Source: Bradyrhizobium zhengyangense (lineage in GTDB: Bacteria > Pseudomonadota > Alphaproteobacteria > Rhizobiales > Xanthobacteraceae). Taken from it: a stretch of DNA of 64,000 nt. A program made the translations under genes and the position numbers. Shown here piece after piece: positions 43,658 to 51,780 of the stretch. Location of the stretch: assembly GCF_022012435.1 (NCBI RefSeq), contig NZ_JAKLUA010000005.1, forward strand, positions 310,001 through 374,000, in the 5' to 3' direction. The notes beneath the pieces were generated by a model. The model was not told the DNA's origin. It was given only the letters and a program-made list of their open reading frames with translations, and searched no databases. Position 1 is the stretch's first letter. Every line of letters starts with the position of its first letter.

Positions 43658-44460
43658 TTCTTCATCTTCGAAAATGAGCGTGAACAGGCATTCTGGCGGC
43701 AGGAAACGCCCGAGTTTTGCTCGTTTCCGTTGCCCTCCTCCCTTGAAGAAGGTGCAGGGAAGACCGGGTGCCGACGGGCACCCGCGGTCCGCTGCGCGAA
43801 AGTGTAGCGCAAGGAGACCGCAGGTGGCGCCGAACACTCGGCCTTCCCTGCGCGATGGTTGGACGGCTTATGCCGTGCTCTCCCCGGCGACGAATTCTTG
43901 TTGTCACCGTCGCCTCGCGGAATTCACCGACACCGCGCCGGTTGACGCCAGTGCCGCCTCCGCAAAGGCTTGACCATAGCGACGACGGCCAGGACCACAC
44001 GGTTTTGCAGTACGCAGCGCTCCCGCTTCGCCAAGGGGCTTCGCTGGACGCAGCCGGCTTCGGCCCAAAGCGTCATCGGATACAGGCGCCGTTCGTACGA
44101 CACCGCTTGTGCCGGGCTCACGGGTTTCGGCTCAATCCTCCGCCCGCCCTGCCCTCACATCCGCGCCGGCCCGCCGCGTCCACCGCTTCCCCAACCCACG
44201 TTCGTGACGACGTAAGATCGCCCCTCTCCATCGGGTCGGGATGGTCGAGAGAATGCCGCAAAACCGAATTTCGGTAAAGTGGAATATTTTTGCGGACAGG
44301 GATTTGGCGGGAGGCGAGGTGTTTTGCCCGACGGTTTAGACTGGCGAGCACGTACAAGCGCTGCTTTGCTTACTAAGCGAAGTGTGGTCGACGACAATCG
44401 AACCTTGGCTCTGCTCATCGCGTGTTCACTTCCGAAGAGTGCTCCCTCACAGGATTCGCC
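43658..44460. repeat. Long non-coding stretch, probably a dispersed repeat
   Basis: About 800 bases after tRNA-Thr without a gene that looks coded: open frames on both strands are Arg/Pro-rich and lack ribosome sites. Part of it (about 43735-44210) resembles a long repeat seen many times in Bradyrhizobium genomes near tRNA genes, including the segment CGGGTGCCGACGGGCACC and CCGCGGTCCGCTGCGCG (recalled, not searched). GGTGCCGACGGGCACC forms a short stem. The right part, from about 44260, is AT-richer and may hold the promoter of the esterase gene. Confidence 0.45.
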
Positions 44461-45210
44461 ATGCCGCTCAAGATCCTTCGCCGCTCGTTGCCGAACTGGG
44501 GTTGGGGGTATGGTCCTCCCGGTGAAGGTCCATTTCCGGCGATCGTGCTCTTGCACGGTTCGGAAGGCAGTCGGTCGGGGATGATCTACAGGACCGCCGC
44601 TGTTCTGGCCGCGCATGGTTTTCTCGCGATGGCGTTTCCCTATTCAAACGGCAAGAACAGCGGCGACATCATAGAGGTGTCCCTCGACAGCACGGCGGAG
44701 GCCCTTTCCAGCCTGCGTGCGTGGTCGATCGTCGGAACGAAGGTCGGACTCTCCGGAATTTCGCGCGGTGCTGAACATGCTCTCTTGCTGGCGTCGCTGA
44801 TGTCGAGAGATGGCGTCGCCGGACTTCCTGACGCGATTGCTGTGCACACTCCACCTGATGTCATTTGTGGAGCATTTAACTCGAGGATGTGGAGAGACGC
44901 CGGGGATCAAGGTTGGCGCCCTTGGGACCCGGCGGATCGTGCCTGGAGCTGGCGCGGATCGTCGAATGAGCTCCTTCCAACGACGCCGATCGAAATCGAA
45001 CGTTTCAATGGTCCGATCTTCCTGAGTCACGGCACCAAGGACGCCACGTGGTCCGTCGAGATGACGTACCGGCTACGGGACCGGCTGAAACGTCATGGCC
45101 GCGCTCCGGAAGTCCACCTCTATGAAGGGGAAGGGCACAGCGTGAACAGCGATATCGAGAACCAGCACAACGAACAGCTGATCGACTTCTTTGGCCGTCA
45201 TTTGAGCTAG
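44461..45210 (+). CDS. Alpha/beta hydrolase (BAAT/dienelactone-hydrolase-like)
   Basis: 249 residues from ATG 44461; a GTG 13 codons earlier is possible. Nucleophile S101 in SGISRGAEHALL (the G-x-S-x-G-A-E form seen in acyl-CoA:amino acid transferase and dienelactone hydrolase relatives), Asp in LSHGTKDATW and His in YEGEGHSVN. The oxyanion strand is AIVLLHGSEGS. No signal peptide. Base composition is somewhat AT-richer than the neighbours, so lateral origin is possible. Substrate unknown, an ester or thioester. Confidence 0.82.
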   Translation: MPLKILRRSLPNWGWGYGPPGEGPFPAIVLLHGSEGSRSGMIYRTAAVLAAHGFLAMAFPYSNGKNSGDIIEVSLDSTAEALSSLRAWSIVGTKVGLSGISRGAEHALLLASLMSRDGVAGLPDAIAVHTPPDVICGAFNSRMWRDAGDQGWRPWDPADRAWSWRGSSNELLPTTPIEIERFNGPIFLSHGTKDATWSVEMTYRLRDRLKRHGRAPEVHLYEGEGHSVNSDIENQHNEQLIDFFGRHLS

Positions 45211-45330
45211 CGACCTTGCCACGCACGCTCTCTTCGACCGCCCAAGTAAGGTTAATTCTTTCTTTCGATTGTCGGTAAAATTTTATCTATTATCGTTCCT
45301 CGCATTCAAGACGAACGAGGGGCTTCGATA

Positions 45331-45435
45331 GTGTTTGCGTTTTGCCTGATCGTGACTGGGACTGCATTGCTTCTCTCCGGCCTGGTTGCCTTTGGCCTTC
45401 ATAGAAACTCGCTGCACTCGTTGGCGCTGCTATAG
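45331..45435 (+). CDS. Putative 34-residue single-span membrane peptide
   Basis: GTG 45331 to TAG, preceded by GAGGGG about ten bases upstream. The product (MFAFCLIVTGTALLLSG, then LVAFGLHRNS) is one hydrophobic helix with a short charged tail. It follows an AT-rich stretch with possible promoter character (TTTTATCTATTATCG). Small size makes it uncertain; the ribosome site and the helix are the support. Confidence 0.4.
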   Translation: MFAFCLIVTGTALLLSGLVAFGLHRNSLHSLALL

Positions 45436-45460
45436 CCGCAGCCGCGAACCGGCGCCCCCG

Positions 45461-45937
45461 TCAGATGTCGTCGCCCGCCTGATGTCCCGTAATGCGATTA
45501 TCGGCGCGCCTTAGCCGCCGGCACAGCTCGCGATTGATGTTCTGCAGGACGATCACATAGGCGTGGATGTCGGCCTTGTAGCAGGCGTAGAGCTTTTGCG
45601 CGGTCAGCTCGTAGAGGACGGTCTCGCTCTCCGCAACCACGGTGGCGGAGCGGTTTTGCATTTCGATCAGCGTCATCTCGCCGAAGAAATCACCACGCTC
45701 CAGAGCGGAGATCGGGACGGCGGTCCCTGAATCCCTGCGCTTGCTGACCGCGAGCCGGCCGGATTTGACGATGAACATCGAGCGTCCCGGCTCGCCCTCC
45801 GCCACCACGGTTGCGCCGGCATCGAAGCGGCACTCGACCAGCATCGAAATCAGCAAGTCGAGACTCGCGTCCGAGAGGCCGCCGAAGAACGGCGTCGCGA
45901 GCAGGAATGCTTGCAGATCGGGGGAGCTGACGGTCAT
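45461..45937 (-). CDS. Cyclic-nucleotide-binding domain protein
   Basis: 158 residues, essentially one Crp-type cNMP-binding domain: FDAGATVVAEGEPGRSMFIVKSGRLAV, then GDFFGEMTLIEMQNRSATVVAES, the phosphate-binding cassette with Gly-Glu and Arg. No HTH follows, so it is not a transcription factor by itself. Its ATG side is overlapped by four bases by the stop of the membrane-protein gene upstream (ATGA). It is the last gene of a four-gene run and may sense cAMP/cGMP or act as a structural regulator of that system. Confidence 0.88.
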   Translation of the reverse strand: MTVSSPDLQAFLLATPFFGGLSDASLDLLISMLVECRFDAGATVVAEGEPGRSMFIVKSGRLAVSKRRDSGTAVPISALERGDFFGEMTLIEMQNRSATVVAESETVLYELTAQKLYACYKADIHAYVIVLQNINRELCRRLRRADNRITGHQAGDDI

Positions 45938-46269
45938 CGCGATTCACCCAGCCCACTGCCCGGAAGGACTTCGGGCGGAGACGAACGGCGCAAGCGAAAG
46001 AGTAGCCATGTTAAGAATGACATGACAATCCACCAAAAGCCAAGAAGGCAGAGCCCAAACCACAGGTGATGTGAGCCCTGGCTGACCGACCCCGGAAAGC
46101 ATCTTACACCTTGCGGTGGGCAAAGTACGTCCGACAGACGAACCAGCCACATGGCCGGAGTCCAGACGATCGAGAAAACAGGCGGCATCACCTCGCGACT
46201 GAATACACTTGCAGCAATCACGCAGAAGGCGCTGAGCAGCCCGACCAGCAAATGCAGAAGCAGACGCAT
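45934..46269 (-). CDS. Small membrane protein in the redox-like operon
   Basis: 111 residues. Hydrophobic N-terminal helix (LLLHLLVGLLSAFCVIAASVF) and a second (WFGLCLLGFWWIVMSFLTWLLF), with a loop holding two cysteines (VLCPPQGVRCFPG) that would face the periplasm if the N-terminus is inside. Arg-rich after helix 2. No family recognised. The 4-base overlap with the cNMP protein and 35-base gap to the di-haem protein argue for one operon. Confidence 0.7.
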   Translation of the reverse strand: MRLLLHLLVGLLSAFCVIAASVFSREVMPPVFSIVWTPAMWLVRLSDVLCPPQGVRCFPGSVSQGSHHLWFGLCLLGFWWIVMSFLTWLLFRLRRSSPPEVLPGSGLGESR

Positions 46270-46304
46270 GGGGTTCCGCCTTGGTTCAACCTACGCCTTC
46301 TGCC

Positions 46305-46913
46305 CTATGCGCTCTCGCCGCGCAGCGCCCGCTTTCGCCAGAGGTCGACCATGACCTTGACTGTTGCGGCGACGACAAGCGCACATAGCGCCGCCTTCGA
46401 GATGGTCTCCATCGTTCCCTCGATCAGCAGGCAATGGACCACGCCGCACATGACGATGACGATCGCGAGCGGGATATGGACGATGCGCCAGGTGCGCAGC
46501 CGCAGGCCCAGCCGTCGGCGCAAGCCTGCCAGAAGCGCCACCGCGAAGATCGCCCACATGGCGATCACGCCAAAGGGGGAGAACGGTGTCGGCGACGAGA
46601 AGGTCAATGCGTCGATCATGTCGGGCGGGCTGGTGAACCAGAGGCCAGCGACGTGGATCACCACGGCCAGGGCGAGCCCGCCGCCGATCCAATAATGAGC
46701 GCACCTTGCGCGATAAGCCGACGGGCCCGGCAGATACCCGCCGATCAGCAGGGGCTGAACCAGCACCAGACCGAGGGCGATGATGCCGGCGAAGCCGGCG
46801 AGGATGTAGACCGGGCCGCGCCATGCAAGCTGCTCGCTCGTCGCGGCGAGCGCGATCGGCACGCCAAGGGCCAAGCCAAGGGCCGCCCAGATCAGGGATC
46901 TCGACCCCTTCAT
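46305..46913 (-). CDS. Ferric-reductase-like transmembrane protein (di-haem)
   Basis: 202 residues with about six membrane helices. Four histidines, H73, H87, H146 and H160, form two pairs each 14 residues apart, the spacing that holds two b-type haems across the membrane in ferric reductase/NOX/MsrQ domains. There is no FAD or NAD domain, so electrons must come from quinol or another partner, as in MsrQ. The next gene upstream, 11 bases away, encodes a Tat-type exported protein that could be the electron acceptor (inferred). Confidence 0.85.
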   Translation of the reverse strand: MKGSRSLIWAALGLALGVPIALAATSEQLAWRGPVYILAGFAGIIALGLVLVQPLLIGGYLPGPSAYRARCAHYWIGGGLALAVVIHVAGLWFTSPPDMIDALTFSSPTPFSPFGVIAMWAIFAVALLAGLRRRLGLRLRTWRIVHIPLAIVIVMCGVVHCLLIEGTMETISKAALCALVVAATVKVMVDLWRKRALRGESA

Positions 46914-46924
46914 TTGCGACGCGA

Positions 46925-47428
46925 TCAGGCCGGTTGAAGCACGAAATGCGCCTCGAGGCTGGTGTCCTTTGCGCTCCGCATGATCGGCCGCAGGAAGACG
47001 GTCTTGAACTCACCGCTGTCATAGGCGAGGTGGCCATGCGGCTGGCCGAAGATCGGAATGATCTGCGGCATCTCGAGCCGGAAGGCGCCGTCCTTGTCGG
47101 TGAGCGTGGCGCCATGGCTCTGCGGCTCGTGCTCCTGCCCTTCGACCGTGTGCGCCCAGATCTGGATGCGCTGCCCGGCCAGCGGCGCGCCGTCGCCGGC
47201 GCGGCGTACGGTGCCGCTCATCACGAAGCCGCCCTTGCCGATCCGCTCCACGATCGGCGCGCCCTTGCGGTAGTTGTTGGCACCGCCGGTCATCGATTCC
47301 GTCGGCGCGAGACCTTCCGCGCGGGCAGGCAGCAGGAGGCCTGACGTTCCCGCTGCCAAGACGCCCGATGCGAGGACGGTACCGCCGGCAATGAGGAGGT
47401 TGCGGCGATTGAGTACGACAAGGGTCAT
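46925..47428 (-). CDS. Tat-exported intradiol dioxygenase-fold protein
   Basis: 167 residues. Twin-arginine leader (LNRRNLLIAGGTVLASGVLAAG), then an intradiol-dioxygenase-like beta core: GFVMSGTVRRAGDGAPLAGQ, RIQIWAHTVEG, TDKDGAFRLEMP and QPHGHLAY. The two histidines of the usual iron site are present (H131-G-H133), but the two tyrosine ligands expected near IW..G and near the Pro-rich turn are missing (EGQEHEPQSH and MPQIIPIFGQ). Only Y53 and Y136 occur in the mature part. It may bind a metal differently and not cleave catechols. First gene of the operon with the di-haem protein. Confidence 0.72.
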   Translation of the reverse strand: MTLVVLNRRNLLIAGGTVLASGVLAAGTSGLLLPARAEGLAPTESMTGGANNYRKGAPIVERIGKGGFVMSGTVRRAGDGAPLAGQRIQIWAHTVEGQEHEPQSHGATLTDKDGAFRLEMPQIIPIFGQPHGHLAYDSGEFKTVFLRPIMRSAKDTSLEAHFVLQPA

Positions 47429-47586
47429 GTGTGTCCTCCTGGCGACGGTGGCGCAGCCGAGGGTACAACATTAGGCGCGAAACGCCCAGTTGAGACGAAG
47501 GGCGCCATGGGTCGCAATAACAGGGTTGTGAAGGCGGCAGCCTCGTCGGACAACTCGCGCCGATCGCAGGCTCGGAGCGGCAGAGT

Positions 47587-47943
47587 TCAGTCGCCGAGGC
47601 GCCCGGCTGGAAAGGGTTTGGGAATTGGGACCCGCTCCCGGCTTCCGTCGATCAGGCCGGCGACCTTTTGTCGGGCCTGTTCGATCATCCCGGTGATCCC
47701 GCAAGAATAGCTGACGAGCTGATCGATCGCGGGATCATCCTTGAAGTCCGACAAGACGATGCGAATGCAGCTGTTCGCCGTGTTGAAGATCCTGAGGATC
47801 CGCAGCATGTCGACTGGCGTCACCCGATCATACTCGACCTGCCGCGTGAAGGTCTCGACGGACGTCCAGATCTCGTTCAGCCGATGCACCGCCTTTGAGG
47901 CGGACGCGCTCGATTGCGCCGGGAATGCCGCAACATTCGACAT
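47587..47943 (-). CDS. Hypothetical protein
   Basis: 118 residues from ATG 47943 (GAGGG upstream). Helical, soluble, with KAVHRLNEIWTSVETFTRQVEYD, MLRILRIFNTANSCIRIVLSDFKDD and CGITGMIEQARQKVAGLIDG; the ending is Pro-rich. No family recognised. Two to three cysteines, no signal peptide. The 158 bases to the Tat-exported gene show nothing clear. Confidence 0.6.
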   Translation of the reverse strand: MSNVAAFPAQSSASASKAVHRLNEIWTSVETFTRQVEYDRVTPVDMLRILRIFNTANSCIRIVLSDFKDDPAIDQLVSYSCGITGMIEQARQKVAGLIDGSRERVPIPKPFPAGRLGD

Positions 47944-48254
47944 CAGCGTGCCCTCGTCCCAGTCTTTGGAGTTTTCGCGTTTAGTATGTTGGAAGTCATC
48001 CAACGCGGCAACAAACTTCCGTATCGAAATTCCGTAAGTTCTTCTTCAGCAAATCCGAACGCGCAACATCGCGCCGTGGTCCGATCCATCGTCCCGTTAC
48101 CGGCGCGTTTCACGCGCTGCCGAATTTCGATAGGGCGAGACGAGCGTGTGCTCCGCGATTCTACGGAGACTCGACCGGGCTACGGCAAATATTCCTTCTT
48201 CCCGAGCGATACCGATGGTAGTATGACGCATCTCATATCATTGTTTCGAATCCG
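47944..48254. other. Divergent intergenic region without a gene
   Basis: 311 bases between two head-to-head genes. Relatively AT-rich, with TTCCGTA occurring twice (CTTCCGTATCGAAATTCCGTAAG). It should hold the promoters of both genes, but no box pair or operator could be assigned. Confidence 0.5.
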
Positions 48255-49202
48255 ATGCTTTTCAGAAATCTTCAATCCTCGACATCCCTGGAGCTGGTGC
48301 GTTACGCGGACATCGACCAGTTTCGCGTGAGCGAGCGGTATGCCCGTGCGGAGAGCGTCCCTCTCAGGAGCGGACAATTCTCGGTCCTGCGCGCCAGTCT
48401 CGCCCTGCACGCCAGCACCCTGTCGCTGGTACGAACCTTTCCGCGCATCATCAAGGGGTACGATTTTGCCGGGCGGCTCGTCATCGTCGTTCCGATGGAC
48501 GAGATCGGCTCGACCCGTGTCAATGGCAAGGATGTCGGCCGGTCGCTGATCGTCTTTAAGGGCGACGCCAACTGCACGGTCTACGAACCGGAAGCACGCC
48601 TTGTTGCCATCCTGTCGATCAAACGGGATGCGCTCGCGGAGAACTGGTTAGCTTTGGACGACGGCCACCTTTTGCTGCGATTACCGGAGCTGGCATTGGA
48701 CCGGCTGCGAATGCACGTTCGGGGCATCCTCGAGACCGCCGCCGCGCATCCGGAAGCCATCCGCGCGGAGGGCGCACCGGAAACGATCGAGACGGCTTTG
48801 TTCTCGGCATTCCAGGAGGCCATGTCTGCCGGGCACGTGGACCGGAGCAACACACGCTCACGCTACAAGACGATCGTGGACCAGATCGAGCGTGTCGTGA
48901 CGTCGAACCAGACCACCAACATCTACTGTGACACTCTCGCCAAAGAGATCGGCATTTCAGCGCGAACGATGCAAAACGCGGTTCACGCCGTCTGCGGCAC
49001 CAGCCCGCTCCGCTACAGCCAGCTCAACCGGCTCTGGGCCGTGCGGCGGCAATTGCGGAACGGCACGCCCGGGCTGACGATCAAGGCCAGTGCCTACGCG
49101 CACGGCTTCTGGCACATGGGCGATTTCTCAAAGCTCTATCACGACATGATTGGAGAGCTCCCTTCGCAGACACTCGCGAACGCACGCCGCCTGCTGGCGT
49201 GA
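48255..49202 (+). CDS. AraC-family transcriptional regulator
   Basis: 315 residues. The N-terminal 200 residues resemble the sensor part of OruR/FeaR-like AraC proteins (LVIVVPMDEIGSTRVNGKDVGRSLIVF), without membrane segments. The C-terminal part carries the DNA-binding domain: NIYCDTLAKEIGISARTMQNAVHAVCGTSPLRYSQLNRL, then IKASAYAHGFWHMGDFSKLYHDMIGELPSQTL. Effector and target unknown; it faces the hypothetical gene at 47943 and precedes the luciferase-like gene by 92 bases. Confidence 0.88.
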   Translation: MLFRNLQSSTSLELVRYADIDQFRVSERYARAESVPLRSGQFSVLRASLALHASTLSLVRTFPRIIKGYDFAGRLVIVVPMDEIGSTRVNGKDVGRSLIVFKGDANCTVYEPEARLVAILSIKRDALAENWLALDDGHLLLRLPELALDRLRMHVRGILETAAAHPEAIRAEGAPETIETALFSAFQEAMSAGHVDRSNTRSRYKTIVDQIERVVTSNQTTNIYCDTLAKEIGISARTMQNAVHAVCGTSPLRYSQLNRLWAVRRQLRNGTPGLTIKASAYAHGFWHMGDFSKLYHDMIGELPSQTLANARRLLA

Positions 49203-49294
49203 CAGTCATGCGGTAGCGGGGGCTGGAATCCTTGGGGACGGTCCCCACATCTGGGGCCCCGGCGCGCCTCCCGCGCCTTCATCCGGTGCCGCCC

Positions 49295-50299
49295 ATGATC
49301 CCCTTCTCCGTGCTCGACCTCGCGCCCATCAAGCAGGGCGCCGACGCCGCGCAGGCTTTTCGTAACTCGCTCGATCTTGCCAGGCATGCGGAACGGTGGG
49401 GCTTCAAGCGGTTCTGGCTCGCCGAGCATCACAACATGATGGGGATTGCCAGTGCCGCAACCTCCGTGGTGATCGCCCATGTCGCAGGCGGCACCAAGTC
49501 GATCCGCGTCGGGTCCGGCGGCGTGATGCTGCCGAACCATTCGCCGCTTGTCATCGCCGAGCAGTTCGGCACGCTGGAGTCGCTCTATCCCGGCCGGATC
49601 GATCTTGGGCTCGGACGCGCGCCGGGCACCGACCAACTCACCGCGCGGGCGATGCGGCGCGACCTTGCGACGGCGGCCGAAAACTTTCCGCATGACGTGC
49701 TGGAACTGCAGGCGCTGCTCGGCGATGTGCAACCGAACCAGGCCATCCGCGCCGTGCCGGGGATGGGGACAAAGGTGCCGCTCTGGATTCTCGGCTCGAG
49801 CATGTTCGGCGCGCAACTCGCGGCGATGCTCGGCCTGCCCTTTGCGTTTGCCTCGCATTTCGCGCCGCAGATGCTGATGCCGGCGCTGCGCGAATACCGC
49901 GCCCGGTTCGAGCCCTCGGCGCAGTTGGAAAAGCCCTATGCCATGGTCGCCGTCAATGTGTTTGCCGCCGACAGCGATGCCGAGGCGCAGCGCTTGTTCA
50001 GCTCGCTGCAGCAGCAATTCATCAACTTACGCCGCGGCACGCCCGGCCAGCTGCCGCCGCCGGTCGACGACATGGATACGCTGTGGTCGCCGGCCGAGAA
50101 AGCCGGCGTCGCGCAGTCGCTGGCGATTTCCGCCGTCGGCTCGCCCGCATTGGTCGAGGAGAAGCTGAAGGCGCTGATCGCCGACACCGCGGCGGACGAG
50201 CTGATGACCACGGGCCAGATCTACGACCACGCCGCGCGGCTGCGCTCGTTCGAGATCGCGGCCGAGGTACGCGACCGGCTGGCGGGACGGACGGTGTGA
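49295..50299 (+). CDS. LLM-class flavin-dependent oxidoreductase
   Basis: 334 residues from ATG 49295. Luciferase-like TIM barrel: SVLDLAPIKQGADAAQAFRNSLDLARHAERWGFKRFWLAEHHNM is the signature of the 'MsnO8-type/YhbW' group, followed by RVGSGGVMLPNHSPLVIAEQFGTLE and RIDLGLGRAPGTD. Such enzymes use FMNH2 from a separate reductase to oxidise a small molecule. Substrate unknown. Confidence 0.92.
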   Translation: MIPFSVLDLAPIKQGADAAQAFRNSLDLARHAERWGFKRFWLAEHHNMMGIASAATSVVIAHVAGGTKSIRVGSGGVMLPNHSPLVIAEQFGTLESLYPGRIDLGLGRAPGTDQLTARAMRRDLATAAENFPHDVLELQALLGDVQPNQAIRAVPGMGTKVPLWILGSSMFGAQLAAMLGLPFAFASHFAPQMLMPALREYRARFEPSAQLEKPYAMVAVNVFAADSDAEAQRLFSSLQQQFINLRRGTPGQLPPPVDDMDTLWSPAEKAGVAQSLAISAVGSPALVEEKLKALIADTAADELMTTGQIYDHAARLRSFEIAAEVRDRLAGRTV

Positions 50300-50380
50300 T
50301 CGGCCCCGGTTGACGCGACGATAAAGATGCGGTCCCTCGGGGAGGGAACACACCGGTCATCACGACGAGCCTCGATCGCT

Positions 50381-51256
50381 CTAGTCCGCATAGCCGAACA
50401 GCTTCGCCGGATTGTGCACGAGAATCTTCTCGAGTTCGGTCTGATCCGGCGCGTAGCGATACATCAGTTCGAGCAGATCCGCATCGTTCGGCGGTTGCTT
50501 GACGGAGACCGGATGCGGCCAGTCGCTGGCCCAGACGCAGCGATCGACCGCTGCCTCGATATAGGCGCGCGCGATCGGGATCACGTCGTCGTAAGGAGCA
50601 CCGGTCTGCGAGGTCTTCTCGCCGAGCGAGAGCATGACCCAGAAATTGCCCTTCTTGAGGAGCTCCAGCATCTTGCGCAGGTTGGGATCGTCCTTGCCAT
50701 TCGAGGGCAGCGGCCGCGCCATGTGGTCGATCAGCACGGGCACGTCGAGATTTTCGTATTTCGCCACGCTGGAGACAATGCCGTCCTTCTCCGGCTGGAT
50801 CTTCACATACCAACCGAGCTCGCGAATGCGCGCGATCGCGCGGGCGAAATCGGCGTCCGACAGCACGGCGCCGAGCTCCTGGCGGAAGCTGAAGCGGGCG
50901 CCGCGCACGCCCGCGTCATGTAGCTTGGCGAGATAGGCATCGTTCGCTTCCGCAAACACCAGCGCGTTGGCGCAACCGCGATAGTTCGGACCCATCGCGG
51001 CGAGACCGTCGAGCACGACGGAATGGTCGGCGCCGTAAGTCGTGGTCTGCACGATGATGCCGCGCTCGATGCCGAGCGCTCTGTGCATGCGCAGCGCAGC
51101 TTCCCAGGTCGCTGATGGCATCCGGTAGGCCGCCCCCGGACGCTCCGGATATTTGTCCACGGGACCGAGCACGTGAAACTGGCTGTCGATGGTCTTTGGC
51201 GGCGGCGCCTTGCTCGGGCGGCGTGGGTTCGGGTCGAACGGCAGATAGGTCGGCAT
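50381..51256 (-). CDS. Amidohydrolase (2-pyrone-4,6-dicarboxylate lactonase-like)
   Basis: 291 residues from ATG 51256 (AAGGAG eight bases upstream). TIM-barrel amidohydrolase of the LigI group: IDSQFHVLGP (the D-x-x-x-H strand), VPVLIDHMARP and VDRCVWASDWPHP near the end, where Asp is the catalytic residue. LigI-type enzymes open cyclic lactones of lignin-derived aromatics without an obligatory metal. Last gene of the catabolic operon; RidA precedes it by 13 bases. Substrate not fixed. Confidence 0.85.
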   Translation of the reverse strand: MPTYLPFDPNPRRPSKAPPPKTIDSQFHVLGPVDKYPERPGAAYRMPSATWEAALRMHRALGIERGIIVQTTTYGADHSVVLDGLAAMGPNYRGCANALVFAEANDAYLAKLHDAGVRGARFSFRQELGAVLSDADFARAIARIRELGWYVKIQPEKDGIVSSVAKYENLDVPVLIDHMARPLPSNGKDDPNLRKMLELLKKGNFWVMLSLGEKTSQTGAPYDDVIPIARAYIEAAVDRCVWASDWPHPVSVKQPPNDADLLELMYRYAPDQTELEKILVHNPAKLFGYAD

Positions 51257-51269
51257 GCGCAAAACTCCT

Positions 51270-51662
51270 TCAGTCGATCACGGCGGTGAAGTCGCACTGC
51301 ACCAGCGCGCCGCCGTCCATGACGTCCATCGGCAGCGCGTGCCGCGCCGGCCGCGAATGCTCGTCCGGAAACATTTTCAGCCATTCGACGTTGACGGGGC
51401 CGCGCTGCGTGCGATCCTTCAGCCACACCGTCATCTTGATGATGTCGTCGGTGGTGCCACCGGCGGCCTCTACCGTCGCCTTCATATGCGCGAACATGTT
51501 GGCGCATTGCGCATCCAGGCTCTCGGGCATTACGCCGGCCGCGTCACGGCCGAGAATGACGCCCGACATCATGAGATTGCCGATACGGCAGGCGTTCGGA
51601 ATCGGGTTGGCGTGCTTGAAGCCGCCGATATGAATGCTCCTGCGCCGCGAGTGGCTCGTCAT
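51270..51662 (-). CDS. RidA/YjgF family protein
   Basis: 130 residues. RidA-type beta-alpha barrel: NACRIGNLMMSGVILGRD, CANMFAHMKATVEAAGGTTDDIIKMTVWLKD, and near the end RHALPMDVMDGGALVQCDFTAVID. True RidA deaminates reactive enamines with an Arg in a conserved R-x-x-x-V; here the matching position is in SRPARHALP, so the protein may be one of the catabolic Rid subfamilies. In this operon it could hydrolyse an enamine or aminoacrylate-like intermediate. Confidence 0.88.
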   Translation of the reverse strand: MTSHSRRRSIHIGGFKHANPIPNACRIGNLMMSGVILGRDAAGVMPESLDAQCANMFAHMKATVEAAGGTTDDIIKMTVWLKDRTQRGPVNVEWLKMFPDEHSRPARHALPMDVMDGGALVQCDFTAVID

Positions 51663-51686
51663 TCTGCGTTTCCTCTTATTGTTGGT

Positions 51687-51779
51687 TCAGACGAACTGGC
51701 ACGACACGGAGCCGAAAGCGCCGTAGTCGGTATGAAAGGTGTCGCCCTTTGCGCTCGATCGTCGCAGGATCCAGCATGG
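51687..51779 (-). pseudogene. Remnant of a 2-keto-4-pentenoate hydratase-like C-terminus
   Basis: About 20-30 codons in one frame read KGDTFHTDYGAFGSVSCQFV followed by a stop, which resembles the last strand of MhpD-type hydratases. No start or upstream body remains; the intact fumarylacetoacetate hydrolase-family gene ends just two bases before. Probably debris from a deleted catabolic gene. Confidence 0.4.
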
Positions 51780-51780
51780 T

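Noticed and set aside
43768..44277. Open frames of 100-170 codons in the stretch after tRNA-Thr
   Set aside because: Products are Arg/Pro/Ser-rich low-complexity, overlap on both strands and lack ribosome sites; treated as repeat DNA.
43583..45435. tRNA-Thr as attachment site of a genomic island
   Set aside because: No integrase and no repeat of the tRNA 3' end was found downstream.
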